Below are positions 25,362 through 34,481 of a DNA stretch of 64,000 bases, piece after piece. Source of the stretch: Aureispira sp. CCB-QB1 (GTDB lineage: Bacteria; Bacteroidota; Bacteroidia; Chitinophagales; Saprospiraceae); the NCBI RefSeq assembly GCF_000724545.1, contig NZ_JHBV01000031.1, positions 186,001 through 250,000 on the forward strand. Reading direction: 5' to 3'. Each line of letters opens with the position of its first letter. The stretch's first letter is position 1. The notes under the pieces are model-generated. The model did no database searches, was not told where the DNA came from, and saw only the letters and a list, made by a program, of their open reading frames with translations. The translations under genes and the position numbers were made by a program.

Positions 25362-27230
25362 ATGCAAGATTTGTATCAAGATAGACAGAAGGTATTGCAA
25401 GTTGCATTTGTAATTTGTGCTGCTATGCTTGTGTTTAAATGTTTTCAAATACAAATTTGGGACAAGTCTTATCAGCAACAGCATAGTTACCGAGAGGCAG
25501 TAACCTTATACCCATCTAGAGGCGCTCTCAAAGATAGAAATGGGGAGTTATTGGTTTATAATTTGGCGATGTATGATTTGAAAGCAACCTACAACCAAGT
25601 TCGCAAAGCGAACATCGATACAGCTGCCTTTTGTAAACTATTGGGAATTACAGATAGTACGTTTTATGCCAATCTAAACAAGGATTTTAGCGATCGCCGT
25701 TTTTCACAGCGCAAACCTTTTGATTTTTTGACTCAGATTCCAGGAGACAAATTTGCCTCTATTGAAGAACGCTTGTACGAATTCCCTGGTTTTGAAAGCC
25801 AACTAAAGAGCGTTAGGGGGTATCCTGCACATGTGGGGGCGCATATGTTGGGGTATATCAGTGAGGTTAGCCCCAAGAAAATCAAAGAATCCAATGGTCT
25901 GTATCAACGAGGGGAATATGTAGGAACGAGTGGTTTAGAGTTGTTTTATGAGGAACAGTTGAGAGGTATTCGAGGAGTAGAGCATGTTTTAAAAGATAAA
26001 TGGGGGAAACGAAAAGGGAAGTATAAAGAAGGTGCATTGGATGAAGCTGCCGTATCAGGTTATGATTTAATCACTTCGATAGATTTGGAGTTACAAGCAT
26101 ATGGAGAGCAATTGATGCAAAATAAAACAGGGGTAATTGTTGCAATTGAGCCCTCTACAGGAGAGATATTAGCAATGGTTAGCTCTCCATCTTATGACCC
26201 TGCTATTTTAGCTGTCAATAGAAACCGAAAAGAGGCTTTTAAGGCACTGCAAGGCGACTCCTTGTTTCCTTTGTTCAACCGTGCTTTAATGGCACAATAC
26301 CCACCAGGATCTATTTTTAAAACCACTTTATCGGCAATTGGTTTGCAAGAACGAATTCTTACTCCCAATAGAGGAATGTCTTGTAGTGGAGGCTTTATTT
26401 ATGGATCATTGCGAATTGGATGCCATGGGCATGGTGCTATTAATGATGTGGGAAATGCCATTCAGTATTCTTGTAACAAGTATTATTGCCAAACTTTTAG
26501 AGAGTTGGTCAATGTTTATGGATTTTACTATCCAGAAAAAGGCATGGATCGCCTGGCAGAACATTTGCACAGTTGGGGATTAGGAGCACCGTTAGGGGTT
26601 GACTTGCCGCACGAAGCATCTGGACACGTTCCAACGGCTGCTTATTATAACAAAAAACACGGGAAAGGAACTTGGAAGTTCTCAACAGCTGTATCGGTTG
26701 GTATTGGACAGGGAGAATTATTGATAACTCCTTTGCAAATGGCAAATATGGCTGCGATTATTGCTAATAGAGGCTATTATTATACCCCTCATTTTGCCAA
26801 AGAATTTGAAGGAGATACTTCTGGAATATTGGATCATTTTAAAGAAAGACATTACACGAAGGTACATCCCATGCATTTTGAGCCTGTTGTTGACGGGATG
26901 GCAAGAGTGGTAACTGCTGGAACTGGAGCTCGTTCTCGAATCCCAGATATTACGATGTGTGGCAAAACGGGAACCGTGGAGAATAACAAGGGAAAAGACC
27001 ACTCTACGTTTATTGCTTTTGCTCCTAGAGAAAATCCTAAAATTGCCATTGCTGTTTATGTAGAAAATGGAGGATTTGGATCTACCTATGCGGCACCAAT
27101 CTCTAGTTTGATGATTGAGAAATACATAAAAGGAAGCATCGAAAGCCCTCAACGAAAATCGTTGGAAAAAAGGATGCTAAATGCGGATCTAGTTAAACGA
27201 GAAAAACCATCGTACTCTTCTGTTCCTTAA
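25362..27230 (+). CDS. mrdA: Penicillin-binding protein 2, elongation transpeptidase
   Basis: 622-residue class B PBP that cross-links new peptidoglycan during elongation. It has one N-terminal transmembrane helix (about 13-30), a pedestal domain, and the transpeptidase domain with all three active-site motifs: Ser317-Ile-Phe-Lys320 (SxxK), Ser370-Cys-Asn372 (SxN) and Lys535-Thr-Gly537 (KTG). It follows mreD by 164 bp and precedes rodA by 58 bp, the normal partner order. The spacing before it carries a dispersed repeat module. Confidence 0.96.
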   Translation: MQDLYQDRQKVLQVAFVICAAMLVFKCFQIQIWDKSYQQQHSYREAVTLYPSRGALKDRNGELLVYNLAMYDLKATYNQVRKANIDTAAFCKLLGITDSTFYANLNKDFSDRRFSQRKPFDFLTQIPGDKFASIEERLYEFPGFESQLKSVRGYPAHVGAHMLGYISEVSPKKIKESNGLYQRGEYVGTSGLELFYEEQLRGIRGVEHVLKDKWGKRKGKYKEGALDEAAVSGYDLITSIDLELQAYGEQLMQNKTGVIVAIEPSTGEILAMVSSPSYDPAILAVNRNRKEAFKALQGDSLFPLFNRALMAQYPPGSIFKTTLSAIGLQERILTPNRGMSCSGGFIYGSLRIGCHGHGAINDVGNAIQYSCNKYYCQTFRELVNVYGFYYPEKGMDRLAEHLHSWGLGAPLGVDLPHEASGHVPTAAYYNKKHGKGTWKFSTAVSVGIGQGELLITPLQMANMAAIIANRGYYYTPHFAKEFEGDTSGILDHFKERHYTKVHPMHFEPVVDGMARVVTAGTGARSRIPDITMCGKTGTVENNKGKDHSTFIAFAPRENPKIAIAVYVENGGFGSTYAAPISSLMIEKYIKGSIESPQRKSLEKRMLNADLVKREKPSYSSVP

Positions 27231-27288
27231 TTTCATAATCCAAAGAACAATAGTATTTAAACAAAACAATTAATTTTAGATAGAGTAT

Positions 27289-28704
27289 ATGCGTCAAGGT
27301 AGAGATTCAGATATTGGAGGATATGATTGGATTACCATAGCACTGTGGGGAATCTTAGTTTTTTGTGGTTGGATGATGATTTTTGCAGCAGGCTATTTGG
27401 ATGAGGATTCATTTACTAGTTTGTACGACTTGAAGAAAAACTATGGGAAGCAGTTGTTGTGGATTACTGTAGGAATGGTGCTAGTTGGAATAATTCAATT
27501 GGTTGAGCTAAGGATTTACCAAACGTTTGCGCCTGTTTTTTATGGAATTACTATCCTCTTGCTAATTGCTGTTTTATTTACCACTCCTATTAACGGAGCA
27601 ACTTCTTGGTTTGATATAGGTGGCTTTCGATTTCAACCTTCCGAATTTGCAAAAGTAACGACCTGTATCATGTTATCAGCCTATTTGGCAATGCCCACTG
27701 CACGAATGCAAGAACTAAGAACAAAATTGATTGCGCTAGGGATTGTATTGTTACCTGTATTGTTAGTCCTCTTACAGGGAGATGCAGGATCAACCCTAGT
27801 TTATTTTGCTTTCTTTATTTTACTATTCAGAGCAGGGATGGATGCTTGGATTTATATACTAGGTTTGGTGGTAGCGGCTTTGGCTATTTCTGCGTTATTA
27901 TATGACGAAACGTGGTGGCTTATTAATACTATCTTGTTGGTTGGCAATATAGTACTGCTAAAATCTTGGCGAAAAGAAGATTTGTGGTTGGGGCTTATTC
28001 TTATAGAAGCTATTTTGACGTATTTATTTTTTGATGAGAGTCGTTATATTTTAATTACAGGAGTTAATGGATTAGTTTTAGTTGTATTGGCTTTGGTAAA
28101 TATTGGGGATAAAAAATGGGAAAACAGCTTTTTTGTCTCGCTCTTAGTAACTGCGGCTATTCTTTTTTCTACGTCGGTCAATTATATTGTTAATAATTTG
28201 ATAGGAGGGCATAGGCAAGAGCGTATTTGGGTATGGCTCCGACCAGAAAAATGCCATCCTTTGGGACCTTTATACAATGTAGAGCAGTCAAAATTTGCTA
28301 TTGGTTCTGGGGGTTGGGCTGGCAAAGGTTTTTTGCAAGGAGAGCGCACCAAGTTAGACTATGTGCCTGAGCAATCGACAGACTTTATTTTTTGTACTGT
28401 TGGAGAAGAATGGGGATTTGTTGGAACAACCTTTATTATTTTAGTCTTTTTTGCGCTTATCTTACGTATTTTATTTATTGCACAACGCCAACGTTCTTTG
28501 TTTACAAAATACTATGCGTTAGGGGTTGCTTGCATTTTGTTTTTTCATGTCTTTATCAATATTGGTATGACAACAGGTTTGGTGCCTGTTATTGGAATAC
28601 CACTACCATTTATCAGCTATGGAGGCTCCTCATTACTCTCTTTCTCCATTCTAATGGGTTTGCTAATTAAATTAGATAGCAACCGCTTATTTGTGTTTCG
28701 ATAG
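27289..28704 (+). CDS. rodA: SEDS peptidoglycan glycosyltransferase RodA
   Basis: 471-residue polytopic SEDS protein that polymerises lipid II with PBP2. Conserved blocks include GATSWFDIGGFRFQPSEFAKV, QGDAGSTLVYFAFFILLF with the loop Asp considered essential, RIWVWLRPEKCHPLGPLYNVEQSKFAIGSGGWAGKGFLQG, DFIFCTVGEEWGFVGT and PLPFISYGGSSLL. It is longer than E. coli RodA (370) because of about 100 extra residues near 190-290 with additional hydrophobic segments (AISALLYDETWWLINTILLV, EAILTYLFF, YILITGVNGLVLVVLALV). Enlarged RodA proteins are common in Bacteroidota. Confidence 0.95.
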   Translation: MRQGRDSDIGGYDWITIALWGILVFCGWMMIFAAGYLDEDSFTSLYDLKKNYGKQLLWITVGMVLVGIIQLVELRIYQTFAPVFYGITILLLIAVLFTTPINGATSWFDIGGFRFQPSEFAKVTTCIMLSAYLAMPTARMQELRTKLIALGIVLLPVLLVLLQGDAGSTLVYFAFFILLFRAGMDAWIYILGLVVAALAISALLYDETWWLINTILLVGNIVLLKSWRKEDLWLGLILIEAILTYLFFDESRYILITGVNGLVLVVLALVNIGDKKWENSFFVSLLVTAAILFSTSVNYIVNNLIGGHRQERIWVWLRPEKCHPLGPLYNVEQSKFAIGSGGWAGKGFLQGERTKLDYVPEQSTDFIFCTVGEEWGFVGTTFIILVFFALILRILFIAQRQRSLFTKYYALGVACILFFHVFINIGMTTGLVPVIGIPLPFISYGGSSLLSFSILMGLLIKLDSNRLFVFR

Positions 28705-29032
28705 ACTCGAAATACACACATTTTAACAAAAAAATGCTTAATCTTTTTGATGTCAATGGATTACCATATTGACACGAATCCCCCCATGCCATCAACTTCC
28801 TAACATTCTGTTGACATAAAAATAACTTAATAATTGGAACTTATCTCTATAAAGAGGAGTTTAACCAAGGAACGTCACATCAAAAACACATTGAAAACCA
28901 ATAAATAATAAGGAACGAATATTGCTGTTAATCACAAATAACAGCCTATCGACAAAACTTCGTGGTTAACTTCGAAGGAGCATAGCATAAAACATACATC
29001 CAAGTATTTTTTAACTTCAAAACTGAGAAGAC
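28705..29032. other. Intergenic region downstream of rodA
   Basis: 328 bp with a 7-bp inverted repeat (tgtcaat/attgaca, 28751-28774), another (gctgtta/taacagc near 28924-28946), and a short piece (acttcgtggttaacttcg, about 28962) resembling words inside the 47.9 kb repeat. No clear rodA terminator was found. Confidence 0.45.
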
Positions 29033-29503
29033 ATGAGCTGGCGCAGACTAAATGGGAGCAGAATTTTGTTGCCTATCAAAGAAGCTGTAGAAAAAACCAT
29101 TCAAAAAGAATTGGAAGCAGGTCACCAACTAAAAATTTGTATTGGAACAGATTCGCAAGTACGTGGTAAAAACATCGGCTTTGCGACCGTTATTGTATTT
29201 TTGCGAGAAGGAAAAGGAGGTTTTATGTTTATAAAAAGCGAGATTTTAACGCAAAAAATGGCGATCAAAGAACGAATGATTCACGAGGTGAGTAAATCGG
29301 TAACCCTAGCCTACGAGCTATCTGAAATATGGGATAAGTATGCTATTTCTTTAGAAATTCATGCCGACATCAATACAGATGCAAGCTTTAAATCAAACGT
29401 AGCACTGAAAGAAGCTATGGGGTATATCAAAGGAATGGGCTATGAATTTAAAGCAAAACCAAATGCTTTTGCTAGTTCTAGCTGTGCAGACAAAGTCTGC
29501 TAA
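29033..29503 (+). CDS. YkuK-type (DUF458) RNase H-fold protein
   Basis: 156 residues matching the YkuK/DUF458 family, which has an RNase H-like fold. ICIGTDSQVRGKNIGFATVIVFLREGKGG carries the first acidic residue (GTDSQ) on the first strand, and LEIHADINTDASFKSN supplies the next acidic cluster. Activity in this family has not been firmly shown, so nuclease function is only a family-level guess. It is a single plus-strand gene ended by a hairpin terminator. Confidence 0.8.
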   Translation: MSWRRLNGSRILLPIKEAVEKTIQKELEAGHQLKICIGTDSQVRGKNIGFATVIVFLREGKGGFMFIKSEILTQKMAIKERMIHEVSKSVTLAYELSEIWDKYAISLEIHADINTDASFKSNVALKEAMGYIKGMGYEFKAKPNAFASSSCADKVC

Positions 29504-29532
29504 TGGCAAAAATTAGTGATTTATAATAATAT

Positions 29533-29566
29533 AAGGCTACTTTCATTTGAGGGTAGCTTTTTTGTT
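29533..29566 (+). terminator. Terminator of the YkuK-like gene
   Basis: 8-bp stem (aaggctac with gtagcttt, one G-U) followed by a T-run from 29558. Confidence 0.7.
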
Positions 29567-29597
29567 TTTTGTTGCCCAATTTATAGATTGGAGCTAG

Positions 29598-30065
29598 TTA
29601 TTTACCTTCCATTTGCTCAATAAGCGTTTTTCGAGGAGGTGTTTTAACAGGTGGAGATAGTTGATTGGCTTTTCTTTTAGCCCATGCGTACGTAGCAATT
29701 CGAAATAAAATCCAAACGATAGGAAGGGCAATCGCAATTAAATAATAATAAAGAAAAAGTGTACTCCTATTATCAATAGGAATATAAAAAGACAAGACTT
29801 GATATAAGAGATAGACATAGGCAGCCAATATTACCAACCACATAAACGTAACCGTAATTTGAGCAACTTTATTTCCAACATTCCAGATTTTATCCAATGC
29901 TTTTTCTGTTTTGTAATGTTTTATAGCCCATGCATCGACTACGTTTTGTGTTTTAAGAAACAAGGGGAGTGGAAAATAATGTAAGAGAAAGGAAATAAGA
30001 AAGTAAAACCCTCCCGCTCCCATAGAACCAATCATTAGTGCTTTTACGATGTAAATAATATCCAT
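29598..30065 (-). CDS. Hypothetical three-helix membrane protein
   Basis: 155 residues with three predicted transmembrane segments: IGSMGAGGFYFLISFLLHYF (about 12-32), VTFMWLVILAAYVYLLYQVL (about 72-91) and FLYYYLIAIALPIVWILFRI (about 103-123), and a basic Pro-rich tail (KANQLSPPVKTPPRKTLIEQ). I recognise no family. It lies downstream of two other minus-strand genes, but the gap of 142 bp argues for a separate unit. Confidence 0.65.
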   Translation of the reverse strand: MDIIYIVKALMIGSMGAGGFYFLISFLLHYFPLPLFLKTQNVVDAWAIKHYKTEKALDKIWNVGNKVAQITVTFMWLVILAAYVYLLYQVLSFYIPIDNRSTLFLYYYLIAIALPIVWILFRIATYAWAKRKANQLSPPVKTPPRKTLIEQMEGK

Positions 30066-30207
30066 TGTGTTGTATTGATGTTTTGGGTGAAGTACATTAT
30101 TGAATGAAAAACTAAGCTTGCAATCTCATGGAGCATAACACAGAACTAAAACGTAACCCCGTATTGGTTAAAAATAATCAATTCTAGATAGAGGAACAAA
30201 AGGAAAT

Positions 30208-30636
30208 TCACAAACTTTTGAAATGACCATCTATTACTGAATAGACCCAACTCGTTTTGTAAAAAAAATTAGGCTTGGCTTGCCGTTCATTAGACTCTTT
30301 CCCTAAGAATAATAAAGGGATATTTTTAAGTGCCTTTTTTATACTAATGCGTTGTTTAGGATTGAGAGGTTCGTTTTTGTCATGAATAAAAAGGTATGTA
30401 TTTAAGACCTTTTCTTGTGGAATAGAAATGACTAACTTAAATTCAACTTGTCCTGTAAAGCCCTTTAGTGTTTCACTACATTGTTCCTCTAATATGGTTT
30501 TGACACAAGAAGGAAAACATATTTTTAATGGTTTTTTATAAAAACCAGTTTCTTTGCAGTGTAGTTTTTTTTGTGCAAATACAAAGGTATAACCCAAAAG
30601 TAGTACCAATAGAATAAATAAACGTATCGTTTTCAT
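30208..30636 (-). CDS. Hypothetical exported protein
   Basis: 142 residues with a clear signal peptide (RLFILLVLLLGYTFVFAQ). The mature part has four cysteines in the first 35 residues (HCKETGFYKKPLKICFPSCVKTILEEQC), suggesting disulfides, then a segment like a TonB-C or lipocalin strand pair (GQVEFKLVISIPQEKVLNTYLFIHD). No family can be assigned. It starts 54 bp after the end of the gene at 30691 on the same strand, so an operon is likely. Confidence 0.65.
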   Translation of the reverse strand: MKTIRLFILLVLLLGYTFVFAQKKLHCKETGFYKKPLKICFPSCVKTILEEQCSETLKGFTGQVEFKLVISIPQEKVLNTYLFIHDKNEPLNPKQRISIKKALKNIPLLFLGKESNERQAKPNFFYKTSWVYSVIDGHFKSL

Positions 30637-30690
30637 AGGGGGAAATTAAAAGGTGTTTGGACCTAATTTACGGCTAGAGAATAGATGTAC

Positions 30691-31683
30691 TCATGGTTTT
30701 ATGACCATTTGTTTTTTATCTATTAGAGCAGGACTTGCTTTGCAAATAGGTTGATAAATGTTGTTTAAAGCGTCAGGTTTATGATAGAAGTAGCCAATGG
30801 TATAGCTGGAACCAGGCGCTTTGCGACGCCAATGTTGTACAAACTGCTGTTGGTACAAAGCAAAGGTAGGCAAATCTATCCAATAAAAAGCTAAGTGCCC
30901 AAGACGTTTTGTGGTAGTTCCATTGGAATAAAGTGTGTTTCTCTTGAGATAACGATGAATAATTTTCCGTCCTTTTCCACCAGTATTATAATCATCTGTA
31001 TCTATAATATCTTGAACCGAGATACCACAGGTTTGATGTTGAATAAAATAAGTCATTAATTTTGCCTCACTTTCGATAAAAGCATGTTTTTGACCAAATT
31101 TTTTCCAGTTTAAAAGTCCTTTTTTTCTAGCTTTAGAATAGTCTTTGCCTTGCTGCAAGCTTTCTTGTTCTCGCTTGGCACGGTATCGCCCATGCGTATA
31201 ATTATAATAAAGAGCTTGATAAGCGTGGGCAAATTCTTCGATAATAGTGGCATCAAAGAAAAAATCATGCATTTGGTCTACCCCAAATTTGAGCGTACCG
31301 TTTTTAGAAGAATAAGTACCATAAGCATCTTTGACAGGCGTATTATTAATAGAATAAGGATATTCAGATTCTTCTAAATGGGTTAAAATTTGATTAAACA
31401 TACTCGATTCTTGGCGAAGTTCTGCCACACGAGTTTGTATGCGCTCTGTATTTTTGCCCCATTGAAAACTCTGTTTCTGAGATGATGCTTCGAGAACAGG
31501 CTCAATCGTAAACAAATGGGAGGAGTTTTCTTGAAAGGTATTCAACTCTAGCTCTGGAATGATATAATAGGTTGTTGACCCTTCTTTTAGAACTTGAGTC
31601 TGGTGCCAATCAAAGGGATTTTGAGTCAAATAAGGAATTAAAAGCAGACCAATTAAGCCTGCAAAGATGTAGATACTGTTCAT
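30691..31683 (-). CDS. Membrane-anchored zincin-like protein, possibly inactive
   Basis: 330 residues. An N-terminal hydrophobic segment (SIYIFAGLIGLLLIPYLTQ) would anchor or export it. The middle reads IIEEFAHAYQALYYNYTHG and, some 40 residues later, FIESEAKLMTYF. This resembles gluzin-type metalloproteases of Bacteroidota, where HExxHAYQ is followed by a third ligand in ExEA. Here the first His is replaced by Glu (EEFAH), so zinc binding or activity may be lost. The start is placed at 31683, where the hydrophobic segment begins; an earlier ATG at 31743 adds a second hydrophobic stretch. Confidence 0.65.
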   Translation of the reverse strand: MNSIYIFAGLIGLLLIPYLTQNPFDWHQTQVLKEGSTTYYIIPELELNTFQENSSHLFTIEPVLEASSQKQSFQWGKNTERIQTRVAELRQESSMFNQILTHLEESEYPYSINNTPVKDAYGTYSSKNGTLKFGVDQMHDFFFDATIIEEFAHAYQALYYNYTHGRYRAKREQESLQQGKDYSKARKKGLLNWKKFGQKHAFIESEAKLMTYFIQHQTCGISVQDIIDTDDYNTGGKGRKIIHRYLKRNTLYSNGTTTKRLGHLAFYWIDLPTFALYQQQFVQHWRRKAPGSSYTIGYFYHKPDALNNIYQPICKASPALIDKKQMVIKP

Positions 31684-31765
31684 GTGGGAATATAAAGAAG
31701 TGTGAATAGTGTTGTAAATTAAAACGCACAAATCTAATACCAAATCTGATCATTTGGTGACATAA

Positions 31766-31797
31766 AAAAATGCCTCTCAAAAAAATCGAGAGGCATT
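31766..31797 (-). terminator. Terminator of rho
   Basis: 10-bp stem (aatgcctctc with gagaggcatt) and a T-run on the minus strand, 20 bp beyond the rho stop. Confidence 0.85.
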
Positions 31798-31817
31798 CAT
31801 TTTGGAATTCTATCTTA

Positions 31818-33485
31818 TTATTTAGTCATAGAGTGCAAAAACTCATCGTTACTATGTGTGCCTTTCATGCGACTTAATAAAAAGTCCATTGCTTCTTCTG
31901 TTTTCATATCTGCAAGATAGCGACGAAGGATAATCATTTTATTGATAACATCTGGGTGATGCAATAAATCATCACGGCGCGTACTTGATTTGGTCAAATC
32001 AATAGCAGGATAAGTACGTCTATTGGCTAATTTTCTGTCTAATTGCAATTCTAAGTTACCTGTACCTTTAAACTCTTCAAAGATAACCTCATCCATTTTG
32101 GAACCAGTATCAATCAAAGCTGTCGCTAAGATAGTCAAAGAACCACCATCTTCGATATTACGAGCTGCCCCAAAGAATTTTTTAGGTTTTAACAATGCAC
32201 TCGCTTCCACACCACCAGACAATACTTTTCCACTAGAAGGAGATACTGTATTATGAGCTCTTGCCAAACGCGTGATAGAATCTAATAAGATGACAACATC
32301 ATGCCCACATTCTACCATACGTTTTGCTTTTTCCAAAACAATATTGGCAACACGAACGTGATTTTCTGGATGAGCGTCAAAAGTAGAACCAATAACTTCA
32401 GCACGCACGCTACGTTGCATATCTGTCACCTCTTCTGGGCGTTCATCGACTAATAGAATAATCAAATAACACTCTGGGTGATTTTCTGCAATAGCATTAG
32501 CGACATCTTTCAGCAAGAATGTTTTACCTGTTTTGGGTTGGGCAACAATAAGACCACGTTGACCTTTCCCAATAGGAGTAAACAAATCCATGATACGAGT
32601 AGAATACAAATTGGGTTTACTCTTCTGAACAATATTTAGTTTTTGCTCAGGAAATAAAGGCGTTAAGTGATCAAAGTGAACACGGTCACGAATTTCTTCA
32701 GGACTCCAACCATTAATCTTTTCAACCTTTAGCAAGGCAAAATATTTTTCCCCTTCTTTGGGAGGGCGGATGGCTCCTTCTATAGAATCACCTGTTTTCA
32801 AGCCAAATAACTTGATTTGAGAAGGCGAAACATAAATGTCATCTGGAGAGGTTAAGTAGTTGTAGTCTGAAGAACGCAAAAAGCCATATCCTTCTGACAT
32901 CATTTCTAGCACACCTTCTCCCGATACAACACCATCTAAGTCAATATTAAACTTAGCAGATTTGTTGAATTTCTCTTTATGAGAGGTGCTTCTAGGTTTT
33001 TTAGGCTCCTTTTTGTTATTACTACTATTACTATTCGTACTGTTACGAGGAGTAGAACGCTCTTCTTTCTTTTCTGGAACAGCAACTTTTTTCTCTTCAG
33101 TCTTTTTAGCGACTTCCGTTTCTTTATTGGTTGTGTTAGTATCTGCTGACTCTCTGTTTTCTGTCTTGCGAACTCTTCTACGTTTTGTTGGTTCTTCTGT
33201 TGTCTTAGAAGTTTTTTCAACTTTTGACTTTTCCTTTTCAGCAACAGCAACTTTTTGAGTTTTTGTTGTCCTAGGTGTTCTAGTTCGGGTTGTTTTTGCA
33301 ACCTTTTTTTCTTCTGTAGGAGTTGTTGAAGTAGAGATAGTATCTCCTTTAATTGCTTGGAAGTCCAAGATTTTATAAATCAGCTCTTTTTTGGTGAGTC
33401 TCTTATATCCTTTCATCTCCAGCGTCTCAGCTATTTCTCTTAGCTCAGGAACGAGCATCTGATTTAATTGAAGTATGTCGTACAT
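31818..33485 (-). CDS. rho: Transcription termination factor Rho with long charged insert
   Basis: 555-residue hexameric RNA helicase that ends transcripts. Order: Rho_N domain (1-45, [34 protein letters not shown]), a Lys/Thr/Glu/Ser-rich disordered insert (about 50-175), the cold-shock-like RNA-binding domain ([20 protein letters not shown]) and the ATPase core. Walker A is [13 protein letters not shown], Walker B is [16 protein letters not shown], and the secondary RNA site includes [19 protein letters not shown]. coli Rho is 419 residues; the extra length is mainly the insert. A promoter 690 bp upstream implies a long leader, a common place for Rho autoregulation. Confidence 0.96.
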   Translation of the reverse strand: MYDILQLNQMLVPELREIAETLEMKGYKRLTKKELIYKILDFQAIKGDTISTSTTPTEEKKVAKTTRTRTPRTTKTQKVAVAEKEKSKVEKTSKTTEEPTKRRRVRKTENRESADTNTTNKETEVAKKTEEKKVAVPEKKEERSTPRNSTNSNSSNNKKEPKKPRSTSHKEKFNKSAKFNIDLDGVVSGEGVLEMMSEGYGFLRSSDYNYLTSPDDIYVSPSQIKLFGLKTGDSIEGAIRPPKEGEKYFALLKVEKINGWSPEEIRDRVHFDHLTPLFPEQKLNIVQKSKPNLYSTRIMDLFTPIGKGQRGLIVAQPKTGKTFLLKDVANAIAENHPECYLIILLVDERPEEVTDMQRSVRAEVIGSTFDAHPENHVRVANIVLEKAKRMVECGHDVVILLDSITRLARAHNTVSPSSGKVLSGGVEASALLKPKKFFGAARNIEDGGSLTILATALIDTGSKMDEVIFEEFKGTGNLELQLDRKLANRRTYPAIDLTKSSTRRDDLLHHPDVINKMIILRRYLADMKTEEAMDFLLSRMKGTHSNDEFLHSMTK

Positions 33486-34170
33486 ACAAAGGTAGGTTAA
33501 ATGAAATTAAGTGAATAAATCAATGAAAATTATACTATTAAGTATATGTAATTAACCATGTAACTACGATAAGACTTGATAGATTAAATAATTGTTGTTT
33601 TTTATATAATCAAACTATTGTCCACACAAAACAGCAAACTTTATTTGTTTATGTGTTGTGGTTTTTTATCATGGAGTCTTATAAGTTATAGTTGAGGAAT
33701 TTTGTTTTTTTACAAAACAACAATCAACCAAACAAAGAGCTCCTTATGGGGTATAATAGACTTACCAACTAAATACAATAACTTGTTGAAGTTTGGTGTA
33801 TAAGCAACAGAAAAGGCATCTCAACGATTGAGAATATAATTGCTTTATTGTTGTTACCTACCTTTCTAACAAATTATAGAAAATTAAATAACAGCTTGCT
33901 GCACTTTTGCTCTAACATTGATGTATAGCAGAGCAATTGTTTTCTCCAAATTCATACCTCAAATAGATGAAATTGTTGAACAAACTGTAGATAAATGCAA
34001 ACTCCCTTGCTTGATGTTATGCAAAATAAAATCATTAAAAAGTTCGTTGAATGGAACTAAATAGTGTGGTTTTAAATTTACAAGCTATGTAGAAATGATT
34101 TTTTTGAATTGATAACAGTGGGAGGTTAACGATTTTTTGAGGGAAGTCGATTTTACTTGACTTAGTGATG

Positions 34171-34200
34171 CAAAAGTACACTTTAATTTTTGAATTCAAA
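34171..34200 (-). promoter_or_regulatory. Probable rho promoter
   Basis: On the minus strand: TTTG (34200-34197), 18-nt spacer, TACTTTTG (34178-34171) followed by C. Good match to the Bacteroidota consensus, spacer one short of ideal. Confidence 0.6.
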
Positions 34201-34211
34201 TAGTATATTTG
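34181..34211 (+). promoter_or_regulatory. Possible serS promoter
   Basis: TATATTTG at 34204-34211 followed by C fits the -7 box; the -33 region 19 nt upstream reads CTTT, a partial match. It overlaps the rho promoter, so the two could compete. Confidence 0.45.
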
Positions 34212-34481
34212 CAAAAATATTAGATTTAGAACTAAATTAACAGGATTTTATACTTAAATAAACCTATTTTTATTCAAAATAACGTTTAACTTCGTAATAA
34301 GTTATATTTAATCCATAAAAAATTAAAAAAAAGTCTTTTTTGAAGTCCAAAAAGGATCAAAACGCAAGAGTATAGTTTAAAAAATGAGTTGAGAAAAACA
34401 GTTTTTAAGCATATTCAAAATAAGAAGCTTAACATAGAGCAATGGAGCTCGTACTATATACTATTATAAATATAAAAAGAA

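Larger units (their letters stand above)
33486..34481. other. 1-kb divergent region between rho and serS
   Basis: It contains no ORF with protein-like composition and no tRNA. Back-to-back promoter elements lie at 34171-34211. The left 690 bp would be the rho 5' leader and the right 270 bp the serS leader. Several short T-rich stretches and weak inverted repeats are present, but no recognised riboswitch. Confidence 0.6.

Noticed and set aside
26718-27152. 144-codon antisense frame inside mrdA
   Set aside because: Shadow of a strongly conserved transpeptidase domain; composition rich in Arg, Ser and His and no start signal.
32986-33258. 90-codon hydrophobic frame antisense to rho
   Set aside because: It is the complement of the Lys/Glu/Thr-rich insert, which yields Phe/Leu/Ser-rich sequence by codon mirror. 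An artefact.
33486-34481. A tRNA, sRNA or T-box in the 1-kb gap
   Set aside because: No cloverleaf with a GTTCRA loop and no T-box sequence was found. A leader function is plausible but no defined RNA can be named.
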